A DNA stretch of 64,000 nt from Clarireedia homoeocarpa (GCA_001465935.1 LNKV01000014.1:62001-126000); one strand, 5' to 3'; shown: positions 1 through 13,592, counted from the first letter of the stretch. A program made the numbers and translations. Notes: generated by a model from the letters alone, not told the origin.

Positions 1-258
1 GCTATGCGAAAACGCATTCCCATCTTCCCATTTCTCCAACCCAATACTGCAGATAGACCAGCTATCACGACCCATGCCATCCTATCCCTAACCATTGGGA
101 GAAAAAAACTCCATCTCCCCCAGGCCGAAAAAACCAAGTCCAATACACCTTCCATACCTATCCTGTCTATCCGCAGCAGCATCAGACAAAGACTCCACGC
201 TATAAACAAACCCAACCCAGCCCACCCCGACCCAGATTCAAATATACAAGACTTGAAA

Positions 259-2605
259 TCACCAACGACCATCCTCACCCTTCCCCTCAATCAAAATAAC
301 CACCACCACTCCCGCCGCATACGCCTCCCTAATAGCACAGGCCACACACCCCCTCGTAACATCCGCCACCACAGCACTCAACCCCCAATGAGCGCACCAC
401 GCTCTCGCCAGCACCTCATTATCCTTCACGCCCCAAGCCTCCACCACCAATACCATCTCATCCCTATCTGCTTCCGACTTACTTTTCTGCCTAGCCCCAC
501 TCCCACTCCCACTCCCACTATCATCACTAGGAAGAGGATTGAGGTTCCCCCAGTCCCTAATCTCGAGAATTTCATCGGCGCGCACAACACGGTGTTCGTA
601 GTCGTGGAAGAGAGGATGCGGTCCATTGCTACACGGATAAGCCGAGATGAACTGCACATCATGCGAGAGATGCAGCGGCCATGAACGACCATTGATTGCA
701 AAGATAATCGACGCACGATACGTACGCGGGGCACTATTCTTACTACGCAAGCCCCCTACCCCTGGAAGCTCCTTAACCGCCAACTTCTCAATCCGATTCG
801 TGTTAAGCACATTCGCGAAATCCGGAAGCGGGAGGACGTAATCGGCTATTGGATACTCATCTGTCGGCGGCCCGAGAGGATCTGAACGTTTGCGCATACT
901 CATGACGTCTACTTTTGTGATGCGATGACGAGGCGGCCTCTGAGCGGTTCGTATGACTTGCGTGCGGTCGAGGTCAGGAGAACAGATAGCGGGTCCGATC
1001 CAGCCTGCGATTTCGCGGCAGGTAGGAGCGAGGACTTTCCCTATGATACAGGTGGACGACCAGAAGGAGGCGTTCTTATATTGGAAACCTGTATTTGGAA
1101 GGATGTGAGTAAGGCCGGTGAGTTCGAGAGCGTCAGGATCGTCGTCACAGTCAATAAGGGTATTCATTATTAGCCATGTGAGAGTGGCGCCGGGAAGGAT
1201 GAGACCAGAGAAGTACGATGATGCGTCAATAGTGATGTCGTCGAGGCTCTCTGTGGCTTTAGCTTTGAGTATTCGATCGACGCCCACGAGATTGGGCCAT
1301 TTCATTGCTCGGGCGAACTTCCGTAGTGCCTTGATTTGGCTTTCTTTAACTTTAAAAATGTAGTTGACTATTGCCATACAATTAGACATGAGCCATCTAA
1401 TAAGCACGTGCATTGGTTCAGGACTTACTACGAGTGCCACGAACCCACGGTTCGACAGCATCCAAGCCTATACAGTCTCTCCATTTCCTCGCCAATGCTA
1501 AATCCCACGCAATCCAGGGAGGCAGTTGCAGCAGCAATCTGGCCTTTGCATCTTCCGAATGATGTTTGGAATGAATCCTCCAATCAAGCTCAATACTCAA
1601 CAACACCTGAAGAAGAAACAATCTCAATTTCTCCTCTTCTATATCCTCTGAAACAAAGAACTTGGCCACGATTTGATTGTGAGGTTTACTAAAATCAATC
1701 CACTCATGCCTGGACAACACCGTAATGAGATCCGCAATCTGTCTCTCCATGCCCTTATGCGGACTTAACAATCGATCCGGGTCCTTCAGAAGTGTTTTGT
1801 ACAGGTTCTTATACATAATCTCCGGCCGATCTTCTTCAAATTGCCAACCACTCTCCAGGTATTGCAGCCGCTCCAAAATCATCCCCAAAGCCACATCTCT
1901 AGGCAGAACACCCGAATCTCTCAGCTCAATCGCAGGATTCGGTCGACCAGCCAAAGCAACCCAATGATTCAACGTAACCGTTCCCGGCAGAGCTCCATAA
2001 CAGAACGCCATACTCGGTTGTTCGAGCGTCTCCCATCCATAATGTGCATCCTCCTTCGGCTCTAGCATGAAAAAGGAATCCACCGTAAATGCAGCTTTAA
2101 ACACAAACGCGCGATCAGTCCCCGCACCACCAACCCCCAAAATCTCCACAAACAGCGCATAATATTCGTCCGAAGCATGTGGTATCTCTCTCCAAAGTCC
2201 CTTGAAAATAGGCACGCCCGTAGCAATCAACTCCATAGCCTTTCCCTGCGAGAGCTTATCGGCAAAAGTGTAATCAACAGGCGGCCATTGTACAATGCGA
2301 GCCGGTGTTTTCTCTCTCCCTTCCTCACTATGTGCCAATGATTCCCCCATCCGTGATTTCGAATCGAGCGAGTTGGATGAAGTCGGGTTGGGCGTATGAT
2401 GTCTTCTCGAAGAAGACGCATCGTCGTCGCGGTCGTGAACCCTATTTCGTCGACTGTGGTGGTGGTGCTTTCTTCGTTCGCGCGGTGGGCGTGCTGAGTC
2501 CTGCTCCTGCTCCAACACCTGCTCCGGTTCCTCTTCCAGCGCATCTTTCTCCGGCAGAGAACCACTCCTTCGAAAAATCGATATCGTCCTCTTTATTTTA
2601 TGCAT
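259..2605 (-). CDS. Hypothetical fungal protein, 762 aa, two exons
   Basis: I do not recognise this protein. Two long open frames join across one 61-base intron: exons 1429-2605 and 259-1367 read on the minus strand. The intron starts GTAAGT, has a CTAAT branch-like site and ends AATAG, and the junction keeps frame (A|TC = Ile), giving about 762 residues. The start is the first ATG of the frame (2605). The first ~105 residues are low-complexity and charged (Arg/His/Glu/Ser rich), followed by a folded-looking part with many aromatic and Leu residues. Near the C-terminus a short Gly-Ser repeat (about residues 675-685), encoded by a CACTCC-type repeat, precedes a compact Ala/Val-rich tail. I see no signal peptide, obvious membrane span or catalytic motif. 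It lies in tandem with the VTC gene, 606 bases away. The gene model is fairly sure; the function is unknown. Confidence 0.75.
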
Positions 2606-3211
2606 TGCGATTAGAAATTATGGATTTCTAACTGCAAGGGAAAGCCGTTAGTCAAAGGTATAAGTAGTATCTTCGTAAAAGCGCCGGGTGTGACGAACGA
2701 GGCTGAGCGTACTACAAAGTTAATTCAAGATTCGAGGTTTTGCGGGCCTTCATGCCTCATACTGTCGTCCGCAGACGCCAACGATGTGATTCTGACAGAG
2801 AAGTACACCACCGCATTTTCAGGAATGGGGAACTCCAATGTCGTTGGTTACATATGTTGAGTTGGTGTTGGTCAATGATGTTGCAAAGAGTTAAATCAAT
2901 GACCTCTCCACTATGATAGATAGCCGTGTTCTCTCTCGGTAGAACTAATCAAGGTAGATCACCGGTATTGTGAATTTCCTTGGCTTGTCGCTTCATCAGG
3001 CATATATTTTGGTTAAATATCGAGGTTCTGGAGTTGATCAATTCTTTCTTTGGAGCTAACAATATCAAGTTTAGGTATTGCTATATGTCTAGTCTTTACA
3101 AATATTAACAATGGGCCCTGAGCATATGGGCAATCCAACCTGTATCTCTTCCAGCTCACAATTATACAATCTGACATCTTCACCACAAGCTATTCATTTA
3201 CCCCTATCTAC
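2606..3211. other. Intergenic, 606 bases
   Basis: This gap separates the start of the unknown gene at 2605 from the stop of the VTC gene at 3212. Both genes are on the minus strand, so it holds the VTC 3' region and the promoter of the unknown gene. No coding frame of interest, RNA gene or repeat is visible. Confidence 0.6.
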
Positions 3212-5643
3212 CTACACCAACTCAACTTTCCACGACTCAGAGCCTTGATCCGTCGTACCATTTAATGCGCTGAGCTCCTGCTGGCGGTATCTCTCCATAG
3301 CTTCCCGAAACTGTAAAGATCATTAGCCATCAACCTTCGTTCTCCAAGCTCGGCAAGAGAGACATACCTTTAACACAAAGTTGAGTATTAGTGACACCAT
3401 CAACGCGAAGCTGACTATCATCGGCCCAATCAAATTATCGAAATCCTTGCCACTTCTTGCAACAATCATGTCCCGACGAGTTCGATGCATCCACAAACCC
3501 CATCCGCCAGCAAAGATAGCAATAACAATATATGTGATGCCCATAGCCTCCGCGATCTTGTCTTCCCCTGCGGCAGTATACAGACTGACAGCGAGAGCTC
3601 CTAATAATATACAGATATGTTGCCATTTCAAGAAAGTACGCTCATTAGCCAACCAAACTTTAGGTTCGACCTTTAGATCCCCGTCGTCTTTGAGATATTT
3701 GGTGGGTTCAGTTACACCTGGAGGTAGCTTAACGTTTTTCGCCCTACGAGCTTGCGCATAGCGGGAAAGCGAGAAGGATGGGAATATGGATGACATTGTA
3801 CCATAGCCTGCTGCCTCATTACTTGACCGTGGGACATCTTCATTTTCGGTCTCTCTAGCCGAGGCAGATCCATCAATGTTTGATCTTCTACCAGCCCGCT
3901 CATCAGCCGCCATTCTCTCTTGCATGTATGACCTGCCAACTGGCGAGCTAACAGCAGGCTTAAAACTTGCCCCAGCCTTTACCGAAGTCCCCAGAAAGCT
4001 ACCGACCACGAGATCATTCTCTGCCTGCTTAGCTTTTCGTTCCTGGTCTTCCTCAAAAGCTGCTTGAGGATCCTTACGGATATCATCGATGAGGCTTCCA
4101 TGCCATGAAGGATAATCATTGACGTTGTCCTCGAAAAGCGATACAGCTCCTTGAAGGAATTTTGAGAATCCAGGAGCTTGGTAAACCAAATGCGAAGCCA
4201 TCAGATCCTGCACCCATTGTGGCTGCTTCTTGCTTGCGTCGTCCTTGACTTTGATCTCTAGAACAGAATATGGAAATCTCGATATCTCACCAGGATTTAT
4301 ATTCGAAAATGGATATGACATTTCGGTGCTGTCAATATCACGTCTATGCCAGCTGCTTGGATCTCTGCATGGTCGGTCCTCATCCAGACAGTCCTCTCGT
4401 ATAAAGGCCAATTGTGTATCGATAGAAATTCTGACTTTGTCATCCGTCGGCTTCTGGAAAGCGGTTCGCGTATAGTTGGCTCGCAACATTGGTTGGAGAT
4501 CATTCTCCTTGATGAAAGATTGAATATCGTTGACAGTGCTCTTGAACGCATCAATTCTAGATTGGGGTTGTCCCTGGCGCTCCATCTTCTCAATAGTTTT
4601 CTCCATCTTATATTCACCTTTGATGAATGGTTGGACATATTTTTCTTTGATCGAGAAGCGTTTCTCTTCACTACTGCCGTTGGCGTGGATAATCTTCTGC
4701 TCGAAATGCAGTTCTGGATTATCCTTGAGCTGGCCATACCATCTTATGCGTAGCGATGAGGCATCCTCCTTTGCTTCCCGTTTCTGGCCATAGAGAGTAA
4801 AAGTTGGACTATCGAAGTAGAGAGAGTTAAGTGTCGGGTCACCTTGAGCCTCGAAGCCCTTGGCAGATGGTTCGCTGTAGACGACTGCCGGAAGTCGACG
4901 AAGTATATATGTTTTAACCTCTAAAAAGTTATCCGGGTGGACCCAGACTGTGAAGGTATATGTTAGCACAAGGACCTGAGTCCGGATATTTGACTCTACT
5001 TACACTTATAGGCGGTGTATTTCTCCTGCAATTGCGATTGCGATTGCGCATCTGAACTCGAAGCAGCGGTGGGATCAGCGCTTTCATCTAATTGCTGGCG
5101 CACAACAAAATACATCATTGACAGCCTATTCATTAACGCCGAGTAGCCTTGTTCTGAATTGAATGGTCTCTTCTGCAGACTCATCTGCACCATTGGCCTG
5201 ATCTTGTAGTTGTTTCCTCTCTTGCGATCATGTTTCTTAACAATCTTCAAGAAGCCGGTGTAATTGATGCTGCTGTATTTCTTCAGCTCCTTGGTTTCAT
5301 TGATAATAGAATCGAGTTCTTCCTCAATCTCCTTGAATCTAGCGTTCGTGATGTCTCCCTTCGCTTTTCCATCTTCCGGAGCGAGTTCTTTGAGCTTCTC
5401 TCCAGCAGCACTAGCACGTTCTTCTAATGACTTGAATTGCGAAGCTTGGAACGAGGCAATCTTTTCCAATTGAACGTTCAGAATCTCCTCGCTGAATCTC
5501 GTTTCGTCTTCTGCGGTCCATGGGCGGTCGTCGCCCTTTGACGCAGCATCTTCTCGGAGGAGGTGCTTAAGCTTCGCATAGTCGAGGTATTGATCCTTCC
5601 ATGGCGGATATATGGAATTTCTCAATGTTTTCCCGAAACGCAT
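3212..5643 (-). CDS. SPX-VTC domain vacuolar transporter chaperone subunit
   Basis: This is a subunit of the VTC complex, which makes polyphosphate from ATP and moves it into the vacuole. Three exons (5004-5643, 3368-4947, 3212-3310) give 772 aa. Introns of 56 and 57 bases have GTAAGT and GTATGT donors. Residues 1-180 are an SPX domain (starts MRFGKTLRNS; conserved YTGFLKIVKKHDR), the inositol-pyrophosphate sensor. Residues 213-510 are the polymerase-type VTC domain: FWVHPDNF, LRIRWYG with Arg280 and Arg282, EQK at 296-298, Arg386, and metal-type Glu444 in VLEIK. Three hydrophobic helices at the C-terminus form the DUF202-type membrane part. Where I remember yeast Vtc4 having PKFSK, this protein has PGFSK (Gly473), so whether it is a catalytic Vtc4 or a Vtc2/3-type subunit is open. 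The last exon adds a 32-residue polar tail after the last helix. Confidence 0.9.
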
Positions 5644-6848
5644 GTTGGGAGATGGATTGACTGTCGATAAGTTGATATGCGCGTGAGTGATTAGAGGTAT
5701 AAAGATTAGAAAGCTATCAAAATGTCCGTCACCCAGAGACTTGTTGTTCGTCCTGAGGTCAACGGTCGAGGCGGTTAAGAAACTTTTATAGCCGCAGGCG
5801 AGCTATCTCAAATGCCGGACAACAAAGCTTGCAATTGACTAAGACTACGAGTATTTGTGTAAAGGTAAAATGTACAAAGGTAATGAATAAATTGGCTTGA
5901 ATAAATGCGCAGATAAGTTAGCTATTGTACAAAAACAATTATACAGCACTTTGTATAAATGCGTATAAAAACGTTAAGGAGAATTCGGTGTATTTACTTA
6001 ACGTAGTTGCCGTTGCCGTCATATTAATCAAATTATGTATCGTGCATCAACCGATTTGGAGCTGCCAAACCCACGTGTCGCGATGGTGAAACATGATTGC
6101 TCAGAATGAATCGATGCAACTCTTACTAGGATTCTGACGCGCATATGACATGGGATGAAAGCTCCGGAAGCTGACCCTGCTTATTTGCTTGTGAAGAGCT
6201 GCTCCTGGTGCACCAATAATGTTGGCGCAACCCCTCATGAGGCAATACTAACGATCCGACCAACTCCAAAACTTCAATATTCGACTAAAATATATGCTTT
6301 TGAGATCTCTACTCTAGCAAGTGTATATACGAGTATATATAAATTCTCAATGTCCAGATTTCACTTAAACAATCAAATATATAAATTCTCAATGTCCAGA
6401 TTTCACTTAAACAATCAGATGTATAAATTCGTCATTTCTTTTTCGTTCATTGACAGTACGTACATATGTACAAGTAGGCACAAGAGCTTGCAGATACGAG
6501 CGCAACCACTCCAACGCCCATTCCTCCCATAAAACAGTAGATTTCGCTCGCTCATCCATTCATTCGTGTCAGCACCAATAAAAGCATGCAATCATAACCT
6601 ATCAAAGCCTCTCGGAATTTTGCAACGCTTAATGATGAACTCTCCTTTCTCTAGGCGCTGCACACATGAGTGTGAAAAGAATCTCCTCGTCGTACAGACG
6701 AAAATCCCATATGGGACCTGATTTTCCCATCCTAGTGCCATAATAGGCCCTTTTTGTAGTCCATGGAGAAACATCACTGTTTGCTGTACCACTACATTGC
6801 AATTGTCGTTGTAAATATCTTTGAAATCAATATCTTGCATTTGCTTGC
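5644..6848. other. Intergenic, VTC promoter and GLT1 3' region
   Basis: This is 1.2 kb between the VTC start codon and the GLT1 stop. It is AT-rich and holds no convincing gene. Its one clear structure is the 42-base tandem repeat at 6336-6431, listed separately. Confidence 0.6.
6336..6431. repeat. 42-base tandem repeat, just over two copies
   Basis: A unit with the core TATAAATTCTCAATGTCC followed by AGATTTCACTTAAACAATCA occurs twice almost perfectly, at a spacing of 42 bases. The first bases of a third copy start at about 6421. It lies about 400 bases downstream of the GLT1 stop. Confidence 0.85.
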
Positions 6849-9800
6849 TTATGTCGCGGCCGCAATTGCTTGGATAGGTGCTCGTTCAGCACGACCTTGA
6901 AGCTCACTAGTTGGTCCACGTCCCAAGATTTCACCTGCGGTTCTCTTGACAATACCACCGGTGACTGGCAAGAGAGTGGATTTCTCCAACCAGAGATCAC
7001 ACTCACGAGCACATTGTCTACCCTCATTGATACCCCTACTATATTGTTAGTGGATGTAGGTCATGGGACCAGTTATGGAAAGACTTACCAAACAATAAGA
7101 GATTGGCCGCGGCGACAGTCACCAGCAGCGAAGATACCCTCGATGTTAGTGTTATATTTTCCGGGTGGTGTTTTGACGTTCTTGCGAGCGTCCTTCTCAA
7201 TGTCGTCACCAAGAACACGAGCCTCAGGCCCGAGGAAACCCATAGACAAAAGAACGAGATCAGCTGGGAAGAACTGCTGAGAGCCTTCAACCTTCTTCAT
7301 GTCCCAACCACCAGTGGAGGACCTGGTCCACTCAACTCGAATAGTGTTGATACCTTTGACCTTGCCAGTACCATCATCGACAAATTCTTCAGACATGACA
7401 CAGTATTCACGGGGGTCCTTGCCCATGTGTTGCTTGACCTCTGAATGTCCGTAATCAATACGGTAAATACGTGGCCATTGTGGCCATGGATTGTCACGAG
7501 CACGCTCGTTAGGTGGCTGTGGAAGAAGTTCGAAGTTGGTAACGGACTTGGCACCGTGGCGGACGGAAGTTCCAATGCAGTCGTTTCCGGTATCACCACC
7601 ACCAATGACAACAACGTGCTTGTCTTTGGCAGAGATGTACTCACCATCCGCGAGTTCAGAGTCAAGAAGAGACTTTGTGTTGCGGTGCAAGAATTGCATA
7701 GCGAAGTGAATACCCTCAAGGTTACGGCCTCTGATTGGAAGATCACGAGCTACGGTAGCACCAGTAGCAATGACGACGGCATCATTTTCAGCCTTGAGGT
7801 CCATAAGTTGAACATTCTCACCAACGGTAACACCTGTCTTGAAAATGATACCTTCGGCAGCCATGAAGTCGGTACGGCGCTTGACAATCTTCTTGTCAAG
7901 CTTCATGTTTGGAATACCGTACATCAGAAGGCCTCCCAGACGATCAGCACGCTCATAGACGGTAACCTGATGACCAGCTCTGTTGAGTTGGTCGGCACAA
8001 GCAAGACCAGCCGGTCCAGACCCAATGATTGCAACGGTCTTTCCGGTTCGGACTTTTGGTGGCGTGGGAACCATCCAACCCATGTCGAATCCACGATCAA
8101 TGATAGCACATTCAATCGACTTGATGCCGACAGGGTCTTCATTAATTCCAAGAACACAAGCTCCCTCACAAGGAGCAGGGCAGACACGACCAGTAAACTC
8201 TGGGAAGTTGTTGGTCATGAGCAGACGATTGAGAGCATCTCTCCATTGGTTCTGGAATACCAACTCGTTCCACTTAGGAATGATATTGGAAATTGGGCAA
8301 CCAGAATCAGACTGACAGAACGGAACACCACAATCCATGCAACGAGCACTTTGGTATTTGAGTTCATCTTCGTCGAGTCTCTTGGAAAGCTCGGCCCAAT
8401 CACGGGTTCTGGTCTTTGCCGAGCGGTATTTTTCAGATCGGCGTTGATACTTCATGAAACCCTTGGTCTTGTCTAAAACCAATGACCTCTTCTTCTCAAC
8501 GGCAGCATCGCCAATTGTTTCTTCAATATCCTGGAGATCGGATTTCTTCTCGTGCTTTTCCTTGCTGTTCTTCTCGTGAAGCTCGCGCACAGGATTGCCT
8601 GGAAGTAAAGGTAGCTGGTACTGTGCTCTCTTGGCCGCAGCAGCCCTGGCAGCCTCTTCTTCTAGAACGCGTTTGTAGTCAACAGGGAGGACTTTAACAA
8701 ATCGAGGCAAAGCTCTGTTGAAGTCAAGAAGGATACGGGCAGCCAGCTCGGATCCAGTGTAGTGGTGGTGGTCTTCGATCAAGCCTCTAACGAATGCGAT
8801 CTCAGCAGGATCATGAATGCCGGAAGCTTCCACCATTTCCGTGTTCAATTTGGACATGAAGTCTTGCTGAATGTCAAGAATGTAGGCGATGCCACCAGAC
8901 ATACCGGCGGCAAAGTTTCGTCCAGTAGATCCCAAAATGAGAACACGACCACCGGTCATATACTCACAACCATGGTCACCAACACCTTCAACAACTGCGG
9001 TGGCACCCGAGTTACGAACAGCAAATCTCTCAGCAGCAACACCACGGAAGAACACAATTCCGCTGGTAGCACCGTAAAGACAAACATTACCTACAATGAC
9101 ATTCTCCTCAGCCTTAAAGACTGCGGCACGGGGTGGATAGACGATCAAGCGACCTCCAGAAAGACCTTTTCCAACATAATCGTTTGCATCACCCTCGAGC
9201 TCCAAAGTAATACCAGGAGCAAGGAATGCACCGAATGACTGACCAGCAGATCCCTTAATGTTAACATGAACAGTATCCATTGGCAGCCCATCCTCACCAT
9301 ACCTCTTAGAGATCTGGTAAGAAAGGGACGTACCCATCGCACGATCAGTGTTGACTATGTCGCACTCAATTCTTGATGGCAAGCCTTTGTCGAGAGTTAG
9401 CTCTGCCTCTGAAATCAACTTGTTATCCAGGCGGACGTAGAGTCTGTGATCTTGCTTGCGAACATTGAAGGTAGCAACCCCAGGTCGGAGCTTGTGCGCA
9501 GGTGTAAGGATCAAAGAAAGATCAATGTTGCTTGTCTTGTTTGTGCGAAGATCATCTCGTACTCTTAGGCATTCGGCGTGTCCAACCATTTCGTTGATAG
9601 TTCTGAACCCAAGCTTGGCCATGATAGCTCTAAGTTCGTTCGCCAGGTAGTAAAAAAAGTTAATTACATGCTCGGGGGTACCTTGGAACTTCTTCCGGAG
9701 TTCAGGATCTTGGGTGGCGATACCAACGGGGCAAGTGTTCCTAAAACATAGTTAGCATACTATTAATGTACAGCAAATTCACATTACTTACAGGTGACAC

Positions 9801-12800
9801 TTTCTCATCATGATACAACCCATGGCAATGAGAGGAGTGGTCGCGAAACCCCATTCTTCGGCACCAAGCAAACAGGCGATGGCGACATCACGCCCAGTTC
9901 GGAGTTGACCATCAGTCTGGACCACAACACGACCACGAAGATCGTTTAGGACAAGGGTTTGATGAGTCTCAGCAAGACCAAGCTCCCAAGGAAGACCAGC
10001 ATATTTGATACCAGTCCATCTAGAAGCACCTGTTCCACCATCATGACCAGAGATCAAGATGTGATCGGCCTTGGCCTTTGCTACACCGGATGCGACGATA
10101 CCAACACCAGTCTCGGAGACAAGCTTGACAGATACACGGGAACGAGGATTAGAGCACTTAAGATCATAAATCAACTGCTTCAAATCTTCAATGGAGTAAA
10201 TGTCGTGATGGGGAGGTGGGGAGATGAGACCAACACCAGGGGTGGAATGACGCGTTCTGGCGATGGACTTCGAAACCTTATGCCCAGGAAGTTCACCACC
10301 CTCTCCAGGCTTGGCACCTTGAGCCATCTTGATTTGGAGCTCATCAGAGTCTGCTAGATAGTTGGAAGTGACACCGAATCGTCCAGATGCGACTTGCTTG
10401 ATAGCTGATCTCATAGTATCTCCACTTGGCATAATTTCAGAGCGCTCTGGATCTTCACCACCTTCACCAGTGTTGGATTTTCCGCCAAGACGGTTCATTG
10501 CAATAGCAAGAGTGGAGTGCGATTCCATGGAAATAGAACCGTACGACATGGCACCAGTACAAAATCTTCGGACGATCTCAGTCCATGGCTCTACTTGATC
10601 AATGGGTACAGGATGACTCTCCTCGAAGTTGAAGTCAAGAAGACCTCGCAGGGTACATGACTTGATCTGCTCATACTCAGATAATGAGTATGCCTCATAG
10701 GACTTATCATTCTTGGTACGAACAGCGTCTTGGATATTAGCAATGGAGGTAGGGTCGTTGATGTGAGGCTCGCCACCATCGCGCCAATGGTACTCTCCAG
10801 ATTCAACAAGACCTGGGATGCTAACAGTGTAACGAGATGGGAAACCTTTCTCGTGGAATCTGAATGCATCTTCGGCAATGAGCTCGAACGTGATACCCCT
10901 GATTCTTGTAGCGGTACCTCTGAAACAGCGGTCGACAACGCTATCATCCACACCGAGAGCTTCAAAAATTTGAGCACCCTTATAACTTGCAAGTGTGGAA
11001 ATACCCATCTTACTCATGACCTTCAGGATACCACCATCGGCAGAATACTTGTAGTTGCGAATAAGTTCATCGTCGCTAAGGTTCTTTCTGATCAAACCCT
11101 CGCGATTGAGCTTGAGGATGCACTCCATAGCGAGATATGGATTGATTGCATCTGCACCATATCCGACAAGAACACACATGTGGTGCACTTCACGAGCCTC
11201 AGCAGTCTCAACTACCAAAGCAGCCAGGGATCTCCATTTGTTATTGACGAGATGATGATGAACCATTCCAGAAGCAAGAAGTGTAGAGACGGGAACTCTA
11301 TCAGCGGACGTAGCACGATCGGACAAGATAATGATACGGTCCTTGTTGTGAATGGCAGCGGTAGCCTGCTCGCAGATGTAGTCAAGATGGTTAAGATATC
11401 CTTGAACGCCTTCAGACTTCGGGAAAGTCAAGTCAATGACCTTGACTGTCCAAGCCGAATACAACTTGGTGATGTTTTTCAATGCATTGAACTCGGGAAT
11501 AGAAAGAACAGGCGTTGGTAGCAACAGTCTCCCACATTGAGATGAGTCCATTTCTAGCAAGTTACCCTGGGGACCGACATAACAGTCGAGTGACATAACA
11601 ATAGCTTCTCTGATAGGGTCAATGGGAGGATTGGTGACCTGAGCAAAGAGCTGGCGGAAGTATTCGTACAAGAGACGAGGAGCGTTGGCAAGACATGCGA
11701 GAGGAGCATCGTTACCCATGGACCCAAGAGCTTCCTTTTCATCGGAAGCCATAGGTGCAAGAAGGAGAGAAACTTGTTCGAAGGTATATCCGAATGCCTT
11801 CAGCAAAGCATCCTCTTGAATAGTTGCCGAATCGGGCTTTGGTGCCAAATCAATGGTTCCATTGTTAGCAAGCTTCTCATGGACCCTGGGCAAAGTAATA
11901 AGTTCCTTGTGAAGCCATGATCGGAAGTCATGACGGTTCGCCACGGTATTCTTCAATTCCGTGTCATCGATAATGCGACCAGCGAGTGTGTCAACAAGAA
12001 GCATCTTTCCTGGCTGCAGTCGACCCTTAAGAATCACACGCTCTGGATCGACAGTAATTGTACCGACTTCAGATGCGCAGATGATTCTATCATCATCCAT
12101 GACATAGTAACGACATGGCCGGAGACCGTTTCTGTCGAGATTGGCACCACAGTATCTCCCATCAGCAAAAGTAAATAGGGCGGGTCCATCCCAAGGCTCC
12201 ATTTGACAAGCAGCCCATTCGTAGAAGGCAGCCTTGGCTGGGTCCATTGCAGCATTATCTTGCCATGCTTCTGGGACCATCAACATAACGGCCTCTGGCA
12301 GAGACAAGACTCCATTGATTGTAAGGAGTTCAAGAACGTTATCGAAAGCGGCTGAGTCAGAGCCACCATCTTCAACAATAGGATACAACATTTCCAGGTC
12401 CTCGCCGAAGATGTCTGATTGCATGACACCCTCTCGGGCACGCATCCAATTCTTATTTCCTCGAAGGGTATTGATTTCACCTGGTTTTACAGTTAGTACA
12501 TGGGCTAAGATGGGCATTTACAGCGGCCATACCATTGTGCGCTGCCCATCGCAATGGCTGAGCACGGTCCCAAGAAGGGAAAGTATTTGTGGAGAAACGA
12601 GAATGTACAAGAGCAAAGTGGGCTTCGTAATCAGCGTTCACCAGATCATAATAATACTGATAAACCTGTACGGGGGCAAGTTGTCCCTTGTAGACAATGT
12701 TTTTGTTAGAAAGGGAGCACAGGTAAAACCAATTGTGCAAGCCAATGGTATGAGTTGCACGTTTTCGGAGCACGTAAAGTTGTCTCTCGAAATGCTTTTC

Positions 12801-13592
12801 ATCAAACTGCTCAGGGTCCGTAGTTTCTGGCGCATTTCCAGGGCCATATGCAGATGCTAGCACTACGAAAGGCTGCAATATGATAGGCTCACGAGATGCA
12901 GCAGCAGGTCCAAGAAGAGTAGAATCTTTCGGGGGCTCTCGCCAGCCCAATACCCTCAACCCCAGTGACTCCGAGATCTCTTCCAACTGTTTCTTTGATT
13001 CTTGTAGAATTTCCTCGTCTGGTTTGAAGAAGAGATTTCCCACAGCATATTGTCCCAAAGGCGGAAGCTTGATATCCGTCTCGCGCTCGAAGTTTTTGAT
13101 AAAGAATTTGTGAGGAATTGATGTCATAACACCAGCACCATCTCCGTCTCGTGCATCAGAACCCACAGCACCCCGATGAGTCATGTTACACAATAAATTT
13201 CGAGCTGGTAAAGTAAGAGGTTAGCAAAGGGCACAGTGTGGCAGGGTGTAAGGGGCCTACCATCGCTAACAATCTTGTGGCTAACTTTGCCCTTTATGTT
13301 ACTGTATTTGATATTAGATGTGGCCCCACGGATAGAATGCTACATAGGCCTCACCAAGCAAAACCAACACCACAAGCATCCTTCTCCAAGCTAGGATCAT
13401 ACAAACCCCTAATGGTTCGATCAGTCAAGTTCGAGAGTACGCGAGAGATGGAATAACTCACTGCTTTACCGGTAAGGCTCCAGCCCATGAGCCATTTCCC
13501 TCAACCTGATAATCATATTGATTATAGGCCTCGTTATTGGCATCAATCTCAGTTTGTCTGTCGTTAAAATCTTCCGCCCTTCCCATGCCCAT
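6849..13592 (-). CDS. GLT1: Glutamate synthase [NADH], GLT1-type fused polypeptide
   Basis: This enzyme makes two glutamates from glutamine and 2-oxoglutarate with NADH and is central to ammonium assimilation. Seven exons: 13462-13592, 13355-13408, 13261-13301, 12533-13204, 9792-12480, 7089-9740 and 6849-7035. All six introns are 51-56 bases and keep frame, giving 2141 aa, the usual size for fungal fused enzymes. Cys56 (KDACGVGF) is the expected N-terminal nucleophile of the class-II amidotransferase after a propeptide. The FMN/synthase domain shows GGTGASRWTG and the 3Fe-4S cysteines in CIMMRKCHLNTC. The C-terminal part is the beta-subunit-like half: cysteine clusters CMDCGVPFC and CPAPCEGAC for 4Fe-4S centres, then nucleotide-binding motifs GSGPAG and GGGDTG. 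The start is the first in-frame ATG, with a second two codons later; the frame is open further upstream without an ATG. Confidence 0.97.

Noticed and set aside
1368..1428. Possible frameshift splitting the unknown gene into two overlapping frames
   Set aside because: A 61-base intron with GTAAGT donor, branch-like CTAAT and AG acceptor joins the two frames exactly, so no frameshift is needed.
7445..8476. 343-codon open frame on the plus strand
   Set aside because: It lies wholly antisense to the GLT1 coding exon, has no recognisable domain, and its openness follows from the codon use of GLT1 on the other strand. The same holds for 10730-11521.
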